From the NCBI GenBank assembly GCA_028564925.1, contig CM053030.1, forward strand, positions 270,036,199-270,100,198: 64,000 bases of DNA, written 5' to 3'. This document shows positions 11,979 to 25,458 of this stretch, piece by piece (position 1 is the first letter of the stretch; each line of letters starts with the position of its first letter). This stretch comes from Lithobates sylvaticus (taxonomy: Eukaryota; Chordata; Amphibia; Anura; Ranidae). The notes below the pieces were generated by a model, which saw only the letters and a program-made list of their open reading frames with translations, did no database searches and was not told the origin of the DNA. The translations under genes were made by a program, and so were the position numbers.

Positions 11979-12654
11979 AATCCTTGTGTCTTATTTCTTT
12001 TTCTGTAACATTTTCATATGATAAGTACCGGGTCACCACCTCGAGAGACTCTGCTTCTTTTCTTCTCTCTCTTTCCTTTCTTCCTTTTCCTTTCTTCTTC
12101 CTTTCTCATTCATTTTTACTCACATGTCTCCTTTCTCCCCACTTATTGCTATGTTAAGGATAATATTGAGTTACAATATTGTTCCAAGCGTTGACTTAAT
12201 TCTCCCTAGCATAGAGATTTCCTCTCATCTTGATGATTTGATCTTCATAACTTTCCCTACGGTTTTGGTCATGTTATTCTTGTGTCTACTAGGGAAAGGG
12301 TTACATGGTTATACCGTTATATTATTTGCCTTATGTTATATAATATAATAAGGCGATATTACATCTCCGTTTTTTGACTAGTTAGGCCTCTGCCTGCTCA
12401 TAGTTTGAGCCCATTAGGGGTGGTTGGGTGTTCCTTTCTCATATAACTATGATATTATTTTTATTTCATACCTACCTTATTATACTATTTGATCTCTATG
12501 CTTCTTAATTTTCAATTTTTCACATATCTATCTTGTGTACTCAATAATTGATGATAAATATGTTGCTTATTTTTATTACCCATGTTATGAGACATGTTCT
12601 GTTATATTATTAAACTCAAGAAAAAATATTGAACAAGAAAAAATAACATAGTGG

Positions 12655-12971
12655 TAACAATAGGAATGTATAGCGGGTATCCAAATAGATATAGCCGTAT
12701 CAAGGCCGTAATCATTAACACTAGTTATGTAAACAGTATTAACACACTCACAGTAATTATAAAAATGTATTTAACTCAATAATGGACCAAGCAGGAATTT
12801 ACAAAAAAATTAAAAAAGTTTTTTGTTAGAAAGTAAAATACAAGATAAGCCAAATTAAGAAATTGATAGAGAATAGCCAGATCGTGTGTCTTATAATGAC
12901 ACAGTAACTAGATCATAGAGCAGCCATCCTGATTTTTTCATGAAGAGCAATGGTATCAAACTATAAATATA
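12655..12971 (-). other. PLE 3' untranslated region
   Basis: AT-rich sequence directly 3' of the GIY-YIG reading frame on the minus strand and just outside the LINE C duplication. No motif is recognisable. It continues into 6253-5875 across the LINE insertion. Confidence 0.45.
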
Positions 12972-15242
12972 TTACAAAAAAGGTTTATAGGACTGGGCCT
13001 CATTAATACCCGGAGTGTATATGGCATTAAGACATTCTATCCAGGTAGTTTCTTTCTTGAGGATCTGCTTGTCCCATTCCCCACCTTGTGGGTCTTTAGG
13101 GATCACATCAAGAGCAATAAATGAAATAACGCGAAGTGTCAAATTTATGGTATAAGTCAAGATGTTTGCTTACCGAAGTTACCATTTTGCCTCCCGCAGA
13201 ATAATAAACATGGTCCTTAATACGTGACCGAAAGTGCCTAGCGGTTTTACCCACATAGAATGCATTGCATTTGCATGACATTAAATATACTATGCCTTGA
13301 GTATCACAATCAGCATGAAAATTGGATACAAAAAGTTCACCATTTGAGAGTATAAACCTACATAATGCACATTTCCACATCTGGTGATTCAATTTTTCTG
13401 ACGTCTGGATAGTGGTTTGTTTAGATAGTGGCTAGATGTTAATTTATCACATAGAGACCTTGACCTTCTAAATGTAATGTCAGGAGATGAATTGACATAT
13501 TTAGCAAGGATAGAATCATCCCTCAGCACTGACCAATGAGCTGTCAATATACTGCGCAATTCAGTATGATGTTTAGAAAATCTAGTTATGTATCTCACTG
13601 TTTGGTTAGACTTCTCAGGTTTCTGTTTATAAAGAAGGGAGTTACGTGATTGATGCTGTGCTTTATTAAAGGCGCTGCATAATAAAGATTTACTATAGCC
13701 TCTCTCTTTGAGGCGATCTCAAAGTAAATTGGCCTGTAATCGAAATTCCTTGGTGCACGTACATTTGCGGCGTAGCCTTAAGTATTGTGCCTACGGTATG
13801 CTCCGAATCAATGTTACCAGATGCACGCTATCAGCGTGAAGGAGTGAATTTCCTGCTGTCTCCTTTCTAAATAGAGTGGAAGCTAAGCAGTCGTCATCAT
13901 TCTTAAATATTGTAAGGTCAAGAAATATGATCCGAGATGGATCACTGTATACTTTGAATTTTAAGTTGAAATCTTTCTGATTGAGAATGTTGATAAATGT
14001 TTTTAACAAAGTGGGTGTACCCGTCCAAAAAATATATATTATCGATATAATGTAGCCAGCATAACGCATGGCTAGTATACCTTGATAACAAATCATCAGA
14101 AAAAATAGCTCGTTTCCACCCCCCAGGTACAGGTTGGCGTAGGCTGGTGCACAACATGTGCCCATGGCCACCCCCTGTACCTGGAGGAAGTGGGACTCTT
14201 TGAACAAAAAACAGTTCTGTGTCAATATGAACTGTAAAAGATTCAAAATAAATTCACAGTATTCCCAATGATGATGGTCCTGCTCTCGCAGAAAGGTACG
14301 TACTGTCCTGATGCCCTGCTCGTGAGGGATGCTGGAGTAAAGTGCCTCAACATCCAAAGTCACGAGGGCAGGGCATCAGGAGGTACGACCTTCCCCTCAA
14401 TGTGTTTTAAGAAGGTCTAGTGTGTCTCTAGTGTACAATGATAATGCCAAAACATGTGGCATCAAAATGTAATCAATTAGACAACTGGCATTCTCTGTCA
14501 GAGAGCCAATGCATGATACTATGGGTCTCCCAGGTGGCAATGTTGGATGTTTGTGAATTTTAGGTAAGGCATAGAAAGTTGCCAATCTCGGGTTCCGTAC
14601 ATTTAAGTAGTTATATAGATCTTGGTAAATTAGGCCTCTCTGATAGGTAGAGCCAATGATAGAAATAAATTCCAATTTAAATTTGTTGATTTGTGTTGCA
14701 TTAATGCGAGCATACCATTCTTTATTGCGTAAAATGTTCATGACCATTTGTTCATAGCTACTTTTAGTCATGAGGACGATGCTGCCGCCTTTATCTGCAG
14801 CCTTGATCTCCAAATCAGGATGATTTTGTAGCCACACAATCGCTTGCAGTTGTAGAGGAGTAAGGTTGCTAGATTTGGAGACAACATCCATCTGCTTAAT
14901 ATCATTGACTGTGCCTATCAGAAAGGGCCAAATGTTTGGATTAGTCAGAAGATCCGGGAAACGTTGGGATTTATGTTTAAATCTACCTGGAAATTCTGGC
15001 ACAGGAGGGTGACTAGTGGCAGTAGTCAAGTTGGTATCCTGGTCTGTGGGATTGCTTTCATCTAACAATATCATTAAATCACGGATGGCTCGAAAGTCCT
15101 CCATGGTGTAGCCCTTAACTTGTTCAGAAATTTGTTTGTCCTGTATAGAGCAAAGGCGATCGCTATCGAATAGGAATTTGTCTGTTATATTCCGTGAAAA
15201 TAGATATAGATCTTTAATGCCTTCATATTTATCAATGTTCAT
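12972..15242 (-). pseudogene. Penelope-like element: reverse transcriptase plus GIY-YIG endonuclease
   Basis: Minus-strand reading frames give the Penelope domain order. The N-terminal part (15242-14397) has KADKGGSIVLM and YALPKIHKHP...GRPIVS. The RT core (14363-13791) has TLDVEALYSSIPHEQG (motif A), GVAMGTCCAPAYANLYLG (motif B) and a YxDD-region remnant. A connector follows at 13598-13389. The GIY-YIG nuclease (13392-13108) has GIVYLMSCKCNAFYVGKT and the downstream Arg/His region, and the C-terminal tail (13160-12972) has GGEWDKQILKKE...GINE. Penelope enzymes copy their RNA at a nick made by the GIY-YIG domain. Four or more frame changes separate the blocks, so it is inactive. Neptune-type PLEs are the likeliest group, by inference. 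Confidence 0.85.
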
Positions 15243-16056
15243 TGATGGACAGAAACTTAAACCTAATTGAAGGATATTCAGCTCTTCTTGTGAAAAAGAG
15301 TAAGAAGTAAAATTAATGACTTCAAGATTAGACTTTACGTGGGGAGTGGAGTGTGTGGGGCAATCTGAAAATTGGGTAAAGAATTAGTGGATTGAGAAAT
15401 ATGTGAATCCAGTGTACTCTGACGGGTAAACATTTGAAATTGTGTCACAGGTGGAATATTCACCAATTAATTTTTAGATAGTAGTAATGTATGTAATTAC
15501 CCCCTGAGAAAGATACGAATCAACCCCTTGAATCGACAGGTGTAGGGGAAGGGAACAGGATGGAACGCTAGTCAGTGCACCCACTAAGAACGATCAGCAT
15601 ACCACCCTGATATCAGCCACTACAGCTTAGAGTGGCGCCCTGATGCGCCATGCAAATGTGAGTGCCCTGCAAGGGATTTTTTACCGTGAAATAGTAAAAG
15701 TTTTAATATACTACACTATGAAGTCCTCCTTTTTCTATTGGTATTACTAAGGCACAAAAGGGACTCCATTACCATATTGAAGCACAGAGTGAGGCCACCA
15801 CAGCAATCTGCATTTACCACTGAACCATTTACAGGTTCCAATGCATATATTGACCAAGCCTAATCAGCAAGGTCACATGCTCTAAGGTGAGTGGCCATTA
15901 CCTGGGGGGGAACACCTGAGTGCACACGCAGCACCTTAATATTGGATTGATAACACAGCAACCACTGAATCGCATGGATCGCATGGATTACATTGGAGCA
16001 CTTTTGAACTTTATTTGATTGCACAGCACATTGTAGCACTTTTTTTCTCACATACA
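15243..16056 (-). other. Sequence 5' of the PLE coding region
   Basis: About 800 bases between the PLE frame and the Tc1 copy. Protein-like sequence does not clearly continue. It may be PLE leader or terminal-repeat sequence. No other feature was seen. Confidence 0.35.
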
Positions 16057-16058
16057 TA

Positions 16059-17667
<1,609 letters not shown>

Positions 17668-17699
17668 TACAGGAAAAACTCCTGTTTTCTCTGCGGCCT

Positions 17700-17993
17700 C
17701 TTTAATAGAAAGTCCGGCCTCCTTTTAAGGACAGAACAGTCGTCCAATGGCAGTGGCAGAAATGGGACTTCCTATTACAGAGGCTGCCGTGTAAACAGCA
17801 AATACTGTACAGCACTCATCCCACCTCCTCCATGTTCCCTCCAAGGCAGCCAGCATTTATATCTTTTGTGGCCCCGGCGCTGGGAGATCGTTGGCGGCCA
17901 CTAAAGATTTATATGTCTAAAAAAACAGGAAGGCCATTCAAAACTGAAACGCGGGCCGCGATTGGCCCGCGGGTCAGACTTTGGACATGCCTG
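17700..17993. mobile_element. Possible hAT element end
   Basis: The stretch ends in a CCGCGGGTCAGACTTTGGACATGCCTG-like terminus preceded by GGCCCGC palindromes, which resembles the ends of vertebrate hAT elements (CAGGCNTGTCCAAA when reversed). No opposite end or 8-bp duplication was found. Confidence 0.35.
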
Positions 17994-19495
17994 GTCTAAT
18001 AGGTTGCTTTCTAAAGTTCTATCTCCAAAATTATTGATACTATATTGCAAAGTCAGATCTATTTCGTGTTTTAATTTTCCTGCTTACATTGTTTTCCTTT
18101 GCAATACTTAATCTTAACTTTTTACATTCAAATTCTGTCTGAAATTCATAGCTTCTATTTTAAAATTCTTTTACATTTGCAGTCTTCCTAAGCTGCCAGG
18201 TGTAATTTTATATTTAGATGTAATGTAATCATATATTTAGTTTTATTTCCCAATTTAAGCACACTTTTTCTACTCCTAATTCAAGCAAACAGTTTCTTAA
18301 GCTGGTTACACATGTTTTAGTCAATTTCAAACACTTTCCAGCCACTGGAAACAACACGACCACAGGTAATTTCCAGAAATTAAGCTATCTATCACCAATG
18401 AGTTTGATTAACCACCAGAATTTGGTTGAGTGTAAAGTTGGAATTGGGCAATAAATTGACAGTTCCAGTACATTTTACTGAAGATTGTAGGTTCTATTAC
18501 AGATATTACCACTTTCATTAATTCAAAGTTTTCTTATTGAGTATTCCAGACTTCAGTTAAACAACATGTATGACATCTCTCTGCCTCAGAGTAATGTCGG
18601 TAATGTCTTTTGATTCATGCTCTTGCACTTTACTTTGGCTTGATTCACTCTGTTAAGTGCACATTGCAATGCACACATTTCACACTAAACTACAGCACAT
18701 CGCTGTGAACCAACCACAAAGGAAATATTAGAATTTCTACTTCTACCTAAAAATGCATTTTTAGGGAGCAAATGCGTGAGTTTTGCTTTATAAAAATGAA
18801 CAAACTCTTTATGTTTTGCAGTATTGTCATCTTCACTGGTATGATCAACTTAAGAATAACAAATTATTTTAGTGTTTTATAAAATAGCATCATTGTTACA
18901 CTCTTAAAAGGCATGTATGTTATCAATAAATAGATGGCATTATATTAGAAAAATCGTGTGCAGATGTTTACCTATTTTTATGAAAAACACCTTTTGAGAG
19001 TTTCCTAAAATCTCTTCAACATAAGTTTCTTATCTCATCACTAGCATTTTAATAATTAATATGTAGTATTTAGCAGGATACCCCCATAATTATAATTGTT
19101 TATCTAATTTCTTTAGGATAGGGCAAAGTTCTATTGCTCTGGCATTTAATCTTCCTTGCATACCGTACCTATTATCCATTGTTAGATGGAGGGCTCGAGA
19201 TCACCAGCAGGTTGCTTGTAAAAGTAAACAGTCTTTATTGATCTCTCAAAACAGGCAAACACAAATAGCTTTCTTCAGCAACAGTAGAGCAAACAGTTCA
19301 TATTCCCGGTCTCAATAAAACCATACAACAGGCTCAGACTCCCGGTCCTACACTGGGTATAGGGTTCTTACTGAGTCTCAGGGTGCCACAAAGGCTGCAG
19401 GGGATCAGCAACAAAGACCTCAGTTGCCAGAGGGTTCACACTTAAAGCTTGTGAAAAACTCAACTCTGCCTGATTCCATCCTGTTGCTTTTCAAG
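17994..19495. other. Unassigned AT-rich sequence
   Basis: I see no ORF, repeat structure or RNA gene. The part from about 19190 contains an antisense polyadenylation-like signal (TTTATTGATC) and could be an older retroelement remnant into which the solo LTR at 19496 was inserted. Confidence 0.5.
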
Positions 19496-20554
19496 TGTAG
19501 CACCCTCTAGTGTGCTACTAGTTTTAGTGTAGGTAAGCTTAAGCTTATGACTCATGGTAATTTATATGAGTCTGAAACTGGGTTGGGTTACTGCAGGTCA
19601 GGCTGAATGGCTCTACAGTGCAGGCCTCTGGTACCTCACCCTGGATCTAGAGGCTTGGAGAAGATTCTAACAGTTAGTGGGCGGAGGCCAGGAGGTCCTG
19701 ATCTGCATACTCATGGTAGTCTGACCAATCCCCAGGTAAAATGTCCTGGCAGGGTGGATGGATCAGCCATTAAATATGGGAGAGCCTGGCCAGCACGGGA
19801 GTCGGGTGGAATATGGAGTGCTAAGGAGGCTGTCAGTGGCCTAGGAGGGGTCCCCTAGGTCTGGGTGGGGGGGGGTCTGCCTCCAGGCTGGGGCTCAGAC
19901 TGGCTTGGAGGAATCCTTTTAGTGTCCGGTTTGGGAAGGAATCTTGCCAAAGAGCAGCAGGGAATGAAGAGGACAGAGTGAGTACATCAGCACACCCAGG
20001 GATTCACAAGGGGAGATCCACATGTAGAAATACTTCAAAGGACAGTCCTGTGCTTAACCCTTTTTTCCCTTTTCTCAGAAGATCTTCGGAGCAGCCGGGA
20101 GGGCTAGTAGACAAGCAGCCAAAAGGGCTGGTATTACCTGCAGACAGTGGAGCTGGGAGCAGTTCTACAAGAGGAGAGGAGATACTCCTGCATGCAGTTT
20201 TGCAACATTTTGTGCTATTTTTCCAAAGGGGGAAAAGAGCTCCTGGGCTGTAAAGGACTTTGTAAATGATCCAAGAGGTTGGGTGTTTCTAGCAAGGAGA
20301 GCAGTCCAGAATCTTTTCTCTTTACATAGGAAGGAAGTTGTCTTCGTCTGTTGTTCTTCAAGTCCAGTTGGGCATCCCATAATCGATATACCTAATCCAT
20401 ATACCCTATCCAAGTTGTTTTCCCCAATAAAGCAACAAAAATAAGCCCATGGACTGATTTCTGGTGTCTGGATCCAAGTTGGAAAGTGTGTTGCCTGGCT
20501 TTGCAGAAACAGGGGAAACCAGTAGCCAGCGACTTCTGTGGGGGTAGTGCTACA
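19496..20554 (+). mobile_element. Solo LTR (1059 bp)
   Basis: Begins TGTAGCACC and ends GTGCTACA, an 8-bp inverted match with TG...CA ends, and is flanked by a 4-bp CAAG duplication (19492-19495 and 20555-20558). An AATAAA near 20430 followed by a GT-rich part gives the R/U5 look and the plus orientation. No internal coding region remains, as expected after recombination between two LTRs. The family was not recognised. The matching duplications suggest it is not very old. Confidence 0.65.
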
Positions 20555-21248
20555 CAAGTTTCACTCGCCTGTGGCTTGACCCCTTCAGGACAAGAGTTCT
20601 TGTAATCAGGGTTTGGAGGTTCTTCCCTCCTCAAGCTCTTTGAATCTCCAAAATTTTTGATCCCTAAAGGGGACTTCAATTCAGAGAGTACTAAATGTCA
20701 GTCTTCTCTAGCCAAGCTACCCTAGAACATGCATGTGTGAGAACCCCTGAGTACTTAAAAATGTCTTCAAAACTGTCCCTTAAAAGGGACCACAACTCAA
20801 ATACTGTAAAAATATACCTGGTGTCCTATACATTATATACGTCCATAAGGTTGTCGCTACTTTATATGCTTCTTTTTAATTTCTGCATTATTACCTTCTT
20901 CTTTTGCTGTTTTATTCTTTTTTAATGGTAGTATAGCTGTTTCCACTTTTGCACACAATTGGAATTCCAATTCTAAATCCTATATTTGGGACAATCAAAA
21001 TGACATTGTTATTTTCATTTACTGATTCAATTTCACTTTATTTAATACATGATTAATATTGAAAAAAAAAAAATTATTTTAAAAGTGTCCCTTTCTTCCC
21101 AGTTAAGTTTCCATCATCATTCATGGATGAGGTCCTTCCTATACTGCCTTAAAGTTTTTAAAAGATAGCAACCTTTTTTCTTTTCAAACTGCTCTTCTAT
21201 TCATATATTTTTCCTTTCTATTTTACCATATTCCTCTTGTATATTTAA
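20555..21248. other. Unassigned AT-rich sequence
   Basis: No coding signal or clear repeat. There are short homopolymer A and T runs. Confidence 0.5.
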
Positions 21249-21510
21249 AGTGACATTTAAGGTTTTTTTTTTTTTTTTTTTTTTCAAACGTGTCTATACT
21301 TACCTGCTTTGTGCAGTGGTTTTGCACAGAGCCGCCCTGATCCTCCTTTTTTTGGGTCCCCCGCTGGCACTCCTGGCCACTCCTCTTCAGCCAGCTCCCT
21401 CAATAGCAAGCCACTTGCTCTGGTGGCACTGGTCCCCGCTCTTTGCACCCATAAGTCACAACTTGGCCCTGCATACATAGAATGCATGACGGTAAAAAAA
21501 ACATGAGCCT
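21249..21510. mobile_element. Possible TTAA-flanked MITE (262 bp)
   Basis: TTAA occurs at 21245-21248 and 21511-21514. The left end AGTGACATTTAAGG resembles the AGTGG-type ends of other TTAA MITEs in the window, and the centre has the same GC-rich, proline-codon-like composition. The right end matches poorly. Confidence 0.35.
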
Positions 21511-22515
21511 TTAAAAACTCTTTAAGCCATTTTATTCCATAACTTCTTGTATACCTCCTTTTTTTTCCCAGTATCAGTTTAGCCCTAACCTTATACTTTT
21601 TTTTCTATTGCCGTTCTACATTTCTTCCTTATATCTTCCTTCATTTGTTTAAAAAACAATAATTTTTTTATGCAGATTTTACTTTTTAATTTTCTACCAT
21701 CATTTTTCTATTTTTTGCTAATGATGAACATTTTTTGATTAGATTTTCTCAATAATTAGTTTTTAAAGTATAACGGAAGGCAAAACTTATTTTCTAGTCT
21801 TGACTGACTAGAGTGGAGAGGATTAGAACATCTGTCAGGTTTTCATTGCTGTCTGTGTCCCCATTAGGGAAATTCACTCTCTATTTAGCAAGTGGGCTGA
21901 TAGACAGGTATAAAGCTGTTTTCTTCACAAGTTAGTGCTTATGTATTGTTTTATGGATTAACAGGTTGTCTGTATTGAGCAATATAAATTTATCTGATTC
22001 ACAATCTGTTCCTCTCATCCTTTGGACGTCCATTATATCTATCCCATACTTTCCATTACACAATAATCTTTTTGGCTTTGAATTTTACCCTCAAGTGACA
22101 TAAATGTAGCTCATTATATACTTTTCATTCAGAATATGTGTAAGAGTTATTTTGCATTGGTGTATATTTGGACTTTTAGACTGCTCTGGAAAAATAATTT
22201 TTTTTGTATAGTGTTAACTGTGCAGCAAGCTTAGTCAATCAGATGCCCCAACATCTATTTTCACGAAGGTTAAATTTTTCCTTTCATGCCGAATATTTCT
22301 CAAGAAATTTTAGATGTGCATTGCAGCAACAATCTTTTGTGTCTCTGTCAATCAGATGTTCAATTTCCCATGCCAACTGTCAGTTAAAACAAACAATATG
22401 TGATTGCCAACTTTATCCACAAAAGAAAGATTAGATAGGTAAGGATCTAATGTTTCATGTATGCAGCTATGATTCAACATTCCCTGTTGATTAATGATGC
22501 AAAAATCATATATAT
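21511..22515. other. Unassigned AT-rich sequence
   Basis: No ORF of interest, no RNA gene and no repeat ends were found. Confidence 0.5.
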
Positions 22516-23062
22516 GTACACTATATTGTCAAAAGTATTGGGACACCTGCCTTTACACACACATGAACTTTAATTGCATCCTAGTTTTAGTCCGTAGGGT
22601 TCATTATTGAGTTGGCCCACCCTTCGCAGCTATAACAGCTTTAACTCTTCTAGAAAGGCTGTCCACAAGGTTTAGAAGTGTGTCTATAGGAATGCTTGAC
22701 CATTCTTCCAGAAGCATATTTGTGAAGACAGACACTGATCTTGGATGAGAAGGCCTGGCTCGTAGTCTCTGCTTCAATTCACCCCAAAGGTGTTCTATCA
22801 GGTTGAAGTCAGGACTCTATGTAGGCCAGTCAAGATCCTCCACCCCAAACTCACCCATCCATGTCTTTAAGGACCTTGCTTTGTGCACTGGTGCGCAGTC
22901 ATGTTGGAACAGGAAGGGGCCATCCCCAAACTAAGTTGGGAGCATGAAATTGTTCAAAATGTCTTGGTATGCTGACACCTTAAGACTTCCCTTTACTGGA
23001 ACTAAGGGACCAATCCCAACCCCTGAAAAACAACCCCACACCATAATCCCCCTCCACCAAAT
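22516..23062 (-). pseudogene. Tc1-family transposon fragment, different lineage
   Basis: The left edge ACACTATATTGTCAAAAGTA is a Tc1-type terminal repeat. Read on the minus strand, the body gives the C-terminal two-thirds of a transposase: [21 protein letters not shown] (second catalytic Asp region), SPDFNLIEHLWGELK (third acidic region) and AAKGGPTQ at the end. At least two stop codons occur, and the N-terminal half and far end are missing after about 23062. The sequence differs clearly from the two near-identical Tc1 copies, so this is an older, separate family. Confidence 0.85.
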
Positions 23063-23318
23063 GATATAAATATATTAGTTCTAAGAGGGACAGGGGTTTT
23101 TATATAGTACCAATCAACACTTATGCTAGTTGCTACAAAATTTACATTTTATTTCACAAAAGTTCATGTTTAAACAATATACATAGTAATTAAGAATGAA
23201 TAAATGCAATCCCACTCATACCCCGATGTGTGTCTCAGGTTAACCTATTCACAGTAAGAATCTTCTATATCAAAAAGTTCTGTTCAACATATATGGATGA
23301 TCTCTGCATCTTATACGT

Positions 23319-23461
23319 CATTTCGTCTACTAAAACTACTAAAACATTTTAGTCGACCAAATGAATACAATTTTAGTCGACTAAAATACGACTAAAACTA
23401 AAATAGCATTTTAATCAAAAGACAAAAAACTAAATTTAAATTTGACTTTAAAATTAACACT
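23319..23461 (+). repeat. Unclassified TTTTAGTCGACTAAAA repeat, first copy
   Basis: It contains ATTTTAGTCGACTAAAAT palindromes and CTAAAACTAAAAT runs and ends AAAATTAACACT. A second copy in the same orientation lies at 23589-23776. It is non-coding and looks like a short DNA element or satellite-like repeat. Family not recognised. Confidence 0.6.
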
Positions 23462-23588
23462 GGTCTGTAGTGCATGTTCATACCTCAATACCATAAATAA
23501 TAGCATATTCGATGTTTTACTCCAGCAGTATATAAGTTTGGAAATTGTAGAGAAATGTTAACTAATGCATTACAATTTAATTATACAC

Positions 23589-23776
23589 ATTCGATTTTAG
23601 ACGACTAAAAAGATTTTTAGTCGACTAAAACGTAGGACATTTTAGTCGACTAAAATGTACTGGAGGTTTAGTCGACTAAATATGACTAAAACTAAGAAGA
23701 CTAAAATGGGACAAAAAATAAAATGCCATTTTAGTCCTAAGACTAAAAATAAATCGAAATTTTCTGCCAAAATTAA
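23589..23776 (+). repeat. Unclassified TTTTAGTCGACTAAAA repeat, second copy
   Basis: The same motif set as 23319-23461 with four GTCGACTAAA-type palindromes, again ending AAAATTAACACT. The copies are about 130 bp apart and direct, which suggests local duplication. Confidence 0.6.
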
Positions 23777-24490
23777 CACTAATAGATACTTGCAAAATAT
23801 ATTGCTCCCCAGCAACGCGCCAGCTGGTCGACAGTGCAAGACTTCCCTCCCTAAAAACGGAGATGGCAGATCATGGGGATTCATAATCTTATATATAGAA
23901 ATAGATGTTAACCCATGAACTAACATACTGCTCTCAAAAAAAAATCATCCAACTAATAATGATGTATCACTTACCCTTACACACTTGAAATGATATTCAT
24001 ATAATAAGAATACTGATAGAATGAGTGATGGACATACTGTATATCAGACAATAATTCTTTCCCTTAAGATTATATATTGTTGATCTTAGAAGGTTCTAAT
24101 TCAAATATGGTGAAAAAGTTTAGAAAGAAATATCAAAAGGTCCAATTAAGTTGTAGTTCAGGTAGGGACAAATATTACACGATTGAAACCCCTTGTTTTC
24201 CCCTTACTTATATACTCATCCATTTGAGGAAAGTCCCATGCATGTACCCAGTTTAATTTCCCTTAATTCATCCGCCAGTGGAATAAGTTAAAATCGGTGC
24301 CATGTATTGGCTCCTTTATTAATTTGGTCCTCGTTCCTACTGCAGTCACATCCCATCACTTATGGGATCCTGCCCCACTGTCGTGCTGTGCAGGCACACC
24401 AATAACGCTGCATTGTGTCATTGAAGTCTAAACAATGGTCATTGGCATGTGTGTGGTATATAAGAAACCCATAGTCAACTAACTAAGGAA
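23777..24490. other. Unassigned sequence
   Basis: No gene, RNA or repeat boundary was identified between the short repeat and LINE D. Confidence 0.45.
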
Positions 24491-24499
24491 GCCACCATA

Positions 24500-24960
24500 C
24501 ATAGAGCACATAGGTTGCCTAAACCTCCCCATCTATCAGAACACATCCCAAGAGATGTCATTGTGCGTATTCATTTTTTCCACATAAATGAGAAGATGCT
24601 GCATTTCCCACGCCAAACCACGCCACCGCCCGATCCTTATGCAGACATAAATCTATTTGCTGACCTATCACAATATATCTCACAAGCCTGCAAGCAGTTG
24701 TGTTAGATTACCAAAATTCTGCAAAATCACCAGATCTACAAATGGGGATTCCCCGCCAAGCAAGATCACCAAAGATAGCCGACAACGTAACATAACGTTG
24801 CTTCAAGAGGGACTTTGCCTGCTACGGTCCTGGAATCTACTTCCAGCTACAGAGGAGCACCCGAATCAGCAAACCAGGACCCCACTAAGAGGAGAAAGAA
24901 ACCCTTCTGACCGTTGAAGATGCTTATATTGGCTGGTCTACAAAAGTGGATCCCCTGGAA
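24500..24960 (+). pseudogene. LINE D ORF1, C-terminal remnant
   Basis: HIPRDVIVRIHFFHINEKML, FADLSQYISQA and, in another frame, IYKWGFPAK correspond to the RRM and C-terminal domain of intact ORF1 of L1 B (PRDIICKLHKYSLKERIM, FFPDISRRTL and YRWGFPF). The coiled coil is absent, and frame changes occur. Confidence 0.65.
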
Positions 24961-25458
24961 GTATTTTGAGCTTCAAAAATGTGAATTCCAAATTTGTTCA
25001 GTTGCAAGTTCAGCTTTCCTTCAATTCCCGCTTGAAAAATGAAAATCCGCTGGAGAATGTTACAGCTGCTGGTAGTTTGATCTCCCTGGACTCTTTTAGG
25101 TGTTCTCCCCTAGTCCAATAGGTAGCGGAAGCTATTGTTATCCTTAGTTGAAGCTGAAATTTCCTGACATTAGCTTATTCATATGCACCCTACAATTTTT
25201 AGTACCGATGTTTGGTTGTTTTGTGTCTATTTTTTGTATTCTTTGTATACCTCCTTTACAATGCAGATTGTTCTACATATCTTGGTCAACTGCATCTACT
25301 TTCACCTGAAAAGGGACGAAATGCAAGGAATGACTGTATTACTGCCTAAACAGTTTAGACCACCTATGAATCATTACCTGATGGACTCTAAAGTTATAGA
25401 TAAGTAAACGTAGGGCATCTTAGATGCCTCCTATTATCGGATGTACATAATTCAAAAT

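Larger units (their letters stand above)
6254..12654 (+). mobile_element. LINE C: L1-type retrotransposon with target duplication
   Basis: A complete insertion bracketed by an identical 19-bp duplication AGAAAAAATAACATAGTGG at 6254-6272 and 12636-12654. It has the L1 order: 5' leader, ORF1, spacer, ORF2 and 3' region with a TTAAACTCAAGAAAAAA tail. Both ORFs are decayed. Three later insertions are nested inside: a Harbinger MITE (6845-7249), a hAT MITE (8283-8457) and a TTAA-type fragment (about 10966-11708). Its RT motif A (LDIRKAFDSV) differs from the DAEKAFDRV form of the other LINEs here, so it is a separate lineage. The host sequence on both sides appears to be the 3' region of the Penelope-like element. 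Confidence 0.85.

Noticed and set aside
20165-20679. Overlapping ORFs near the solo LTR as host exons
   Set aside because: No domain, no splice context, and they lie in or across the LTR boundary.
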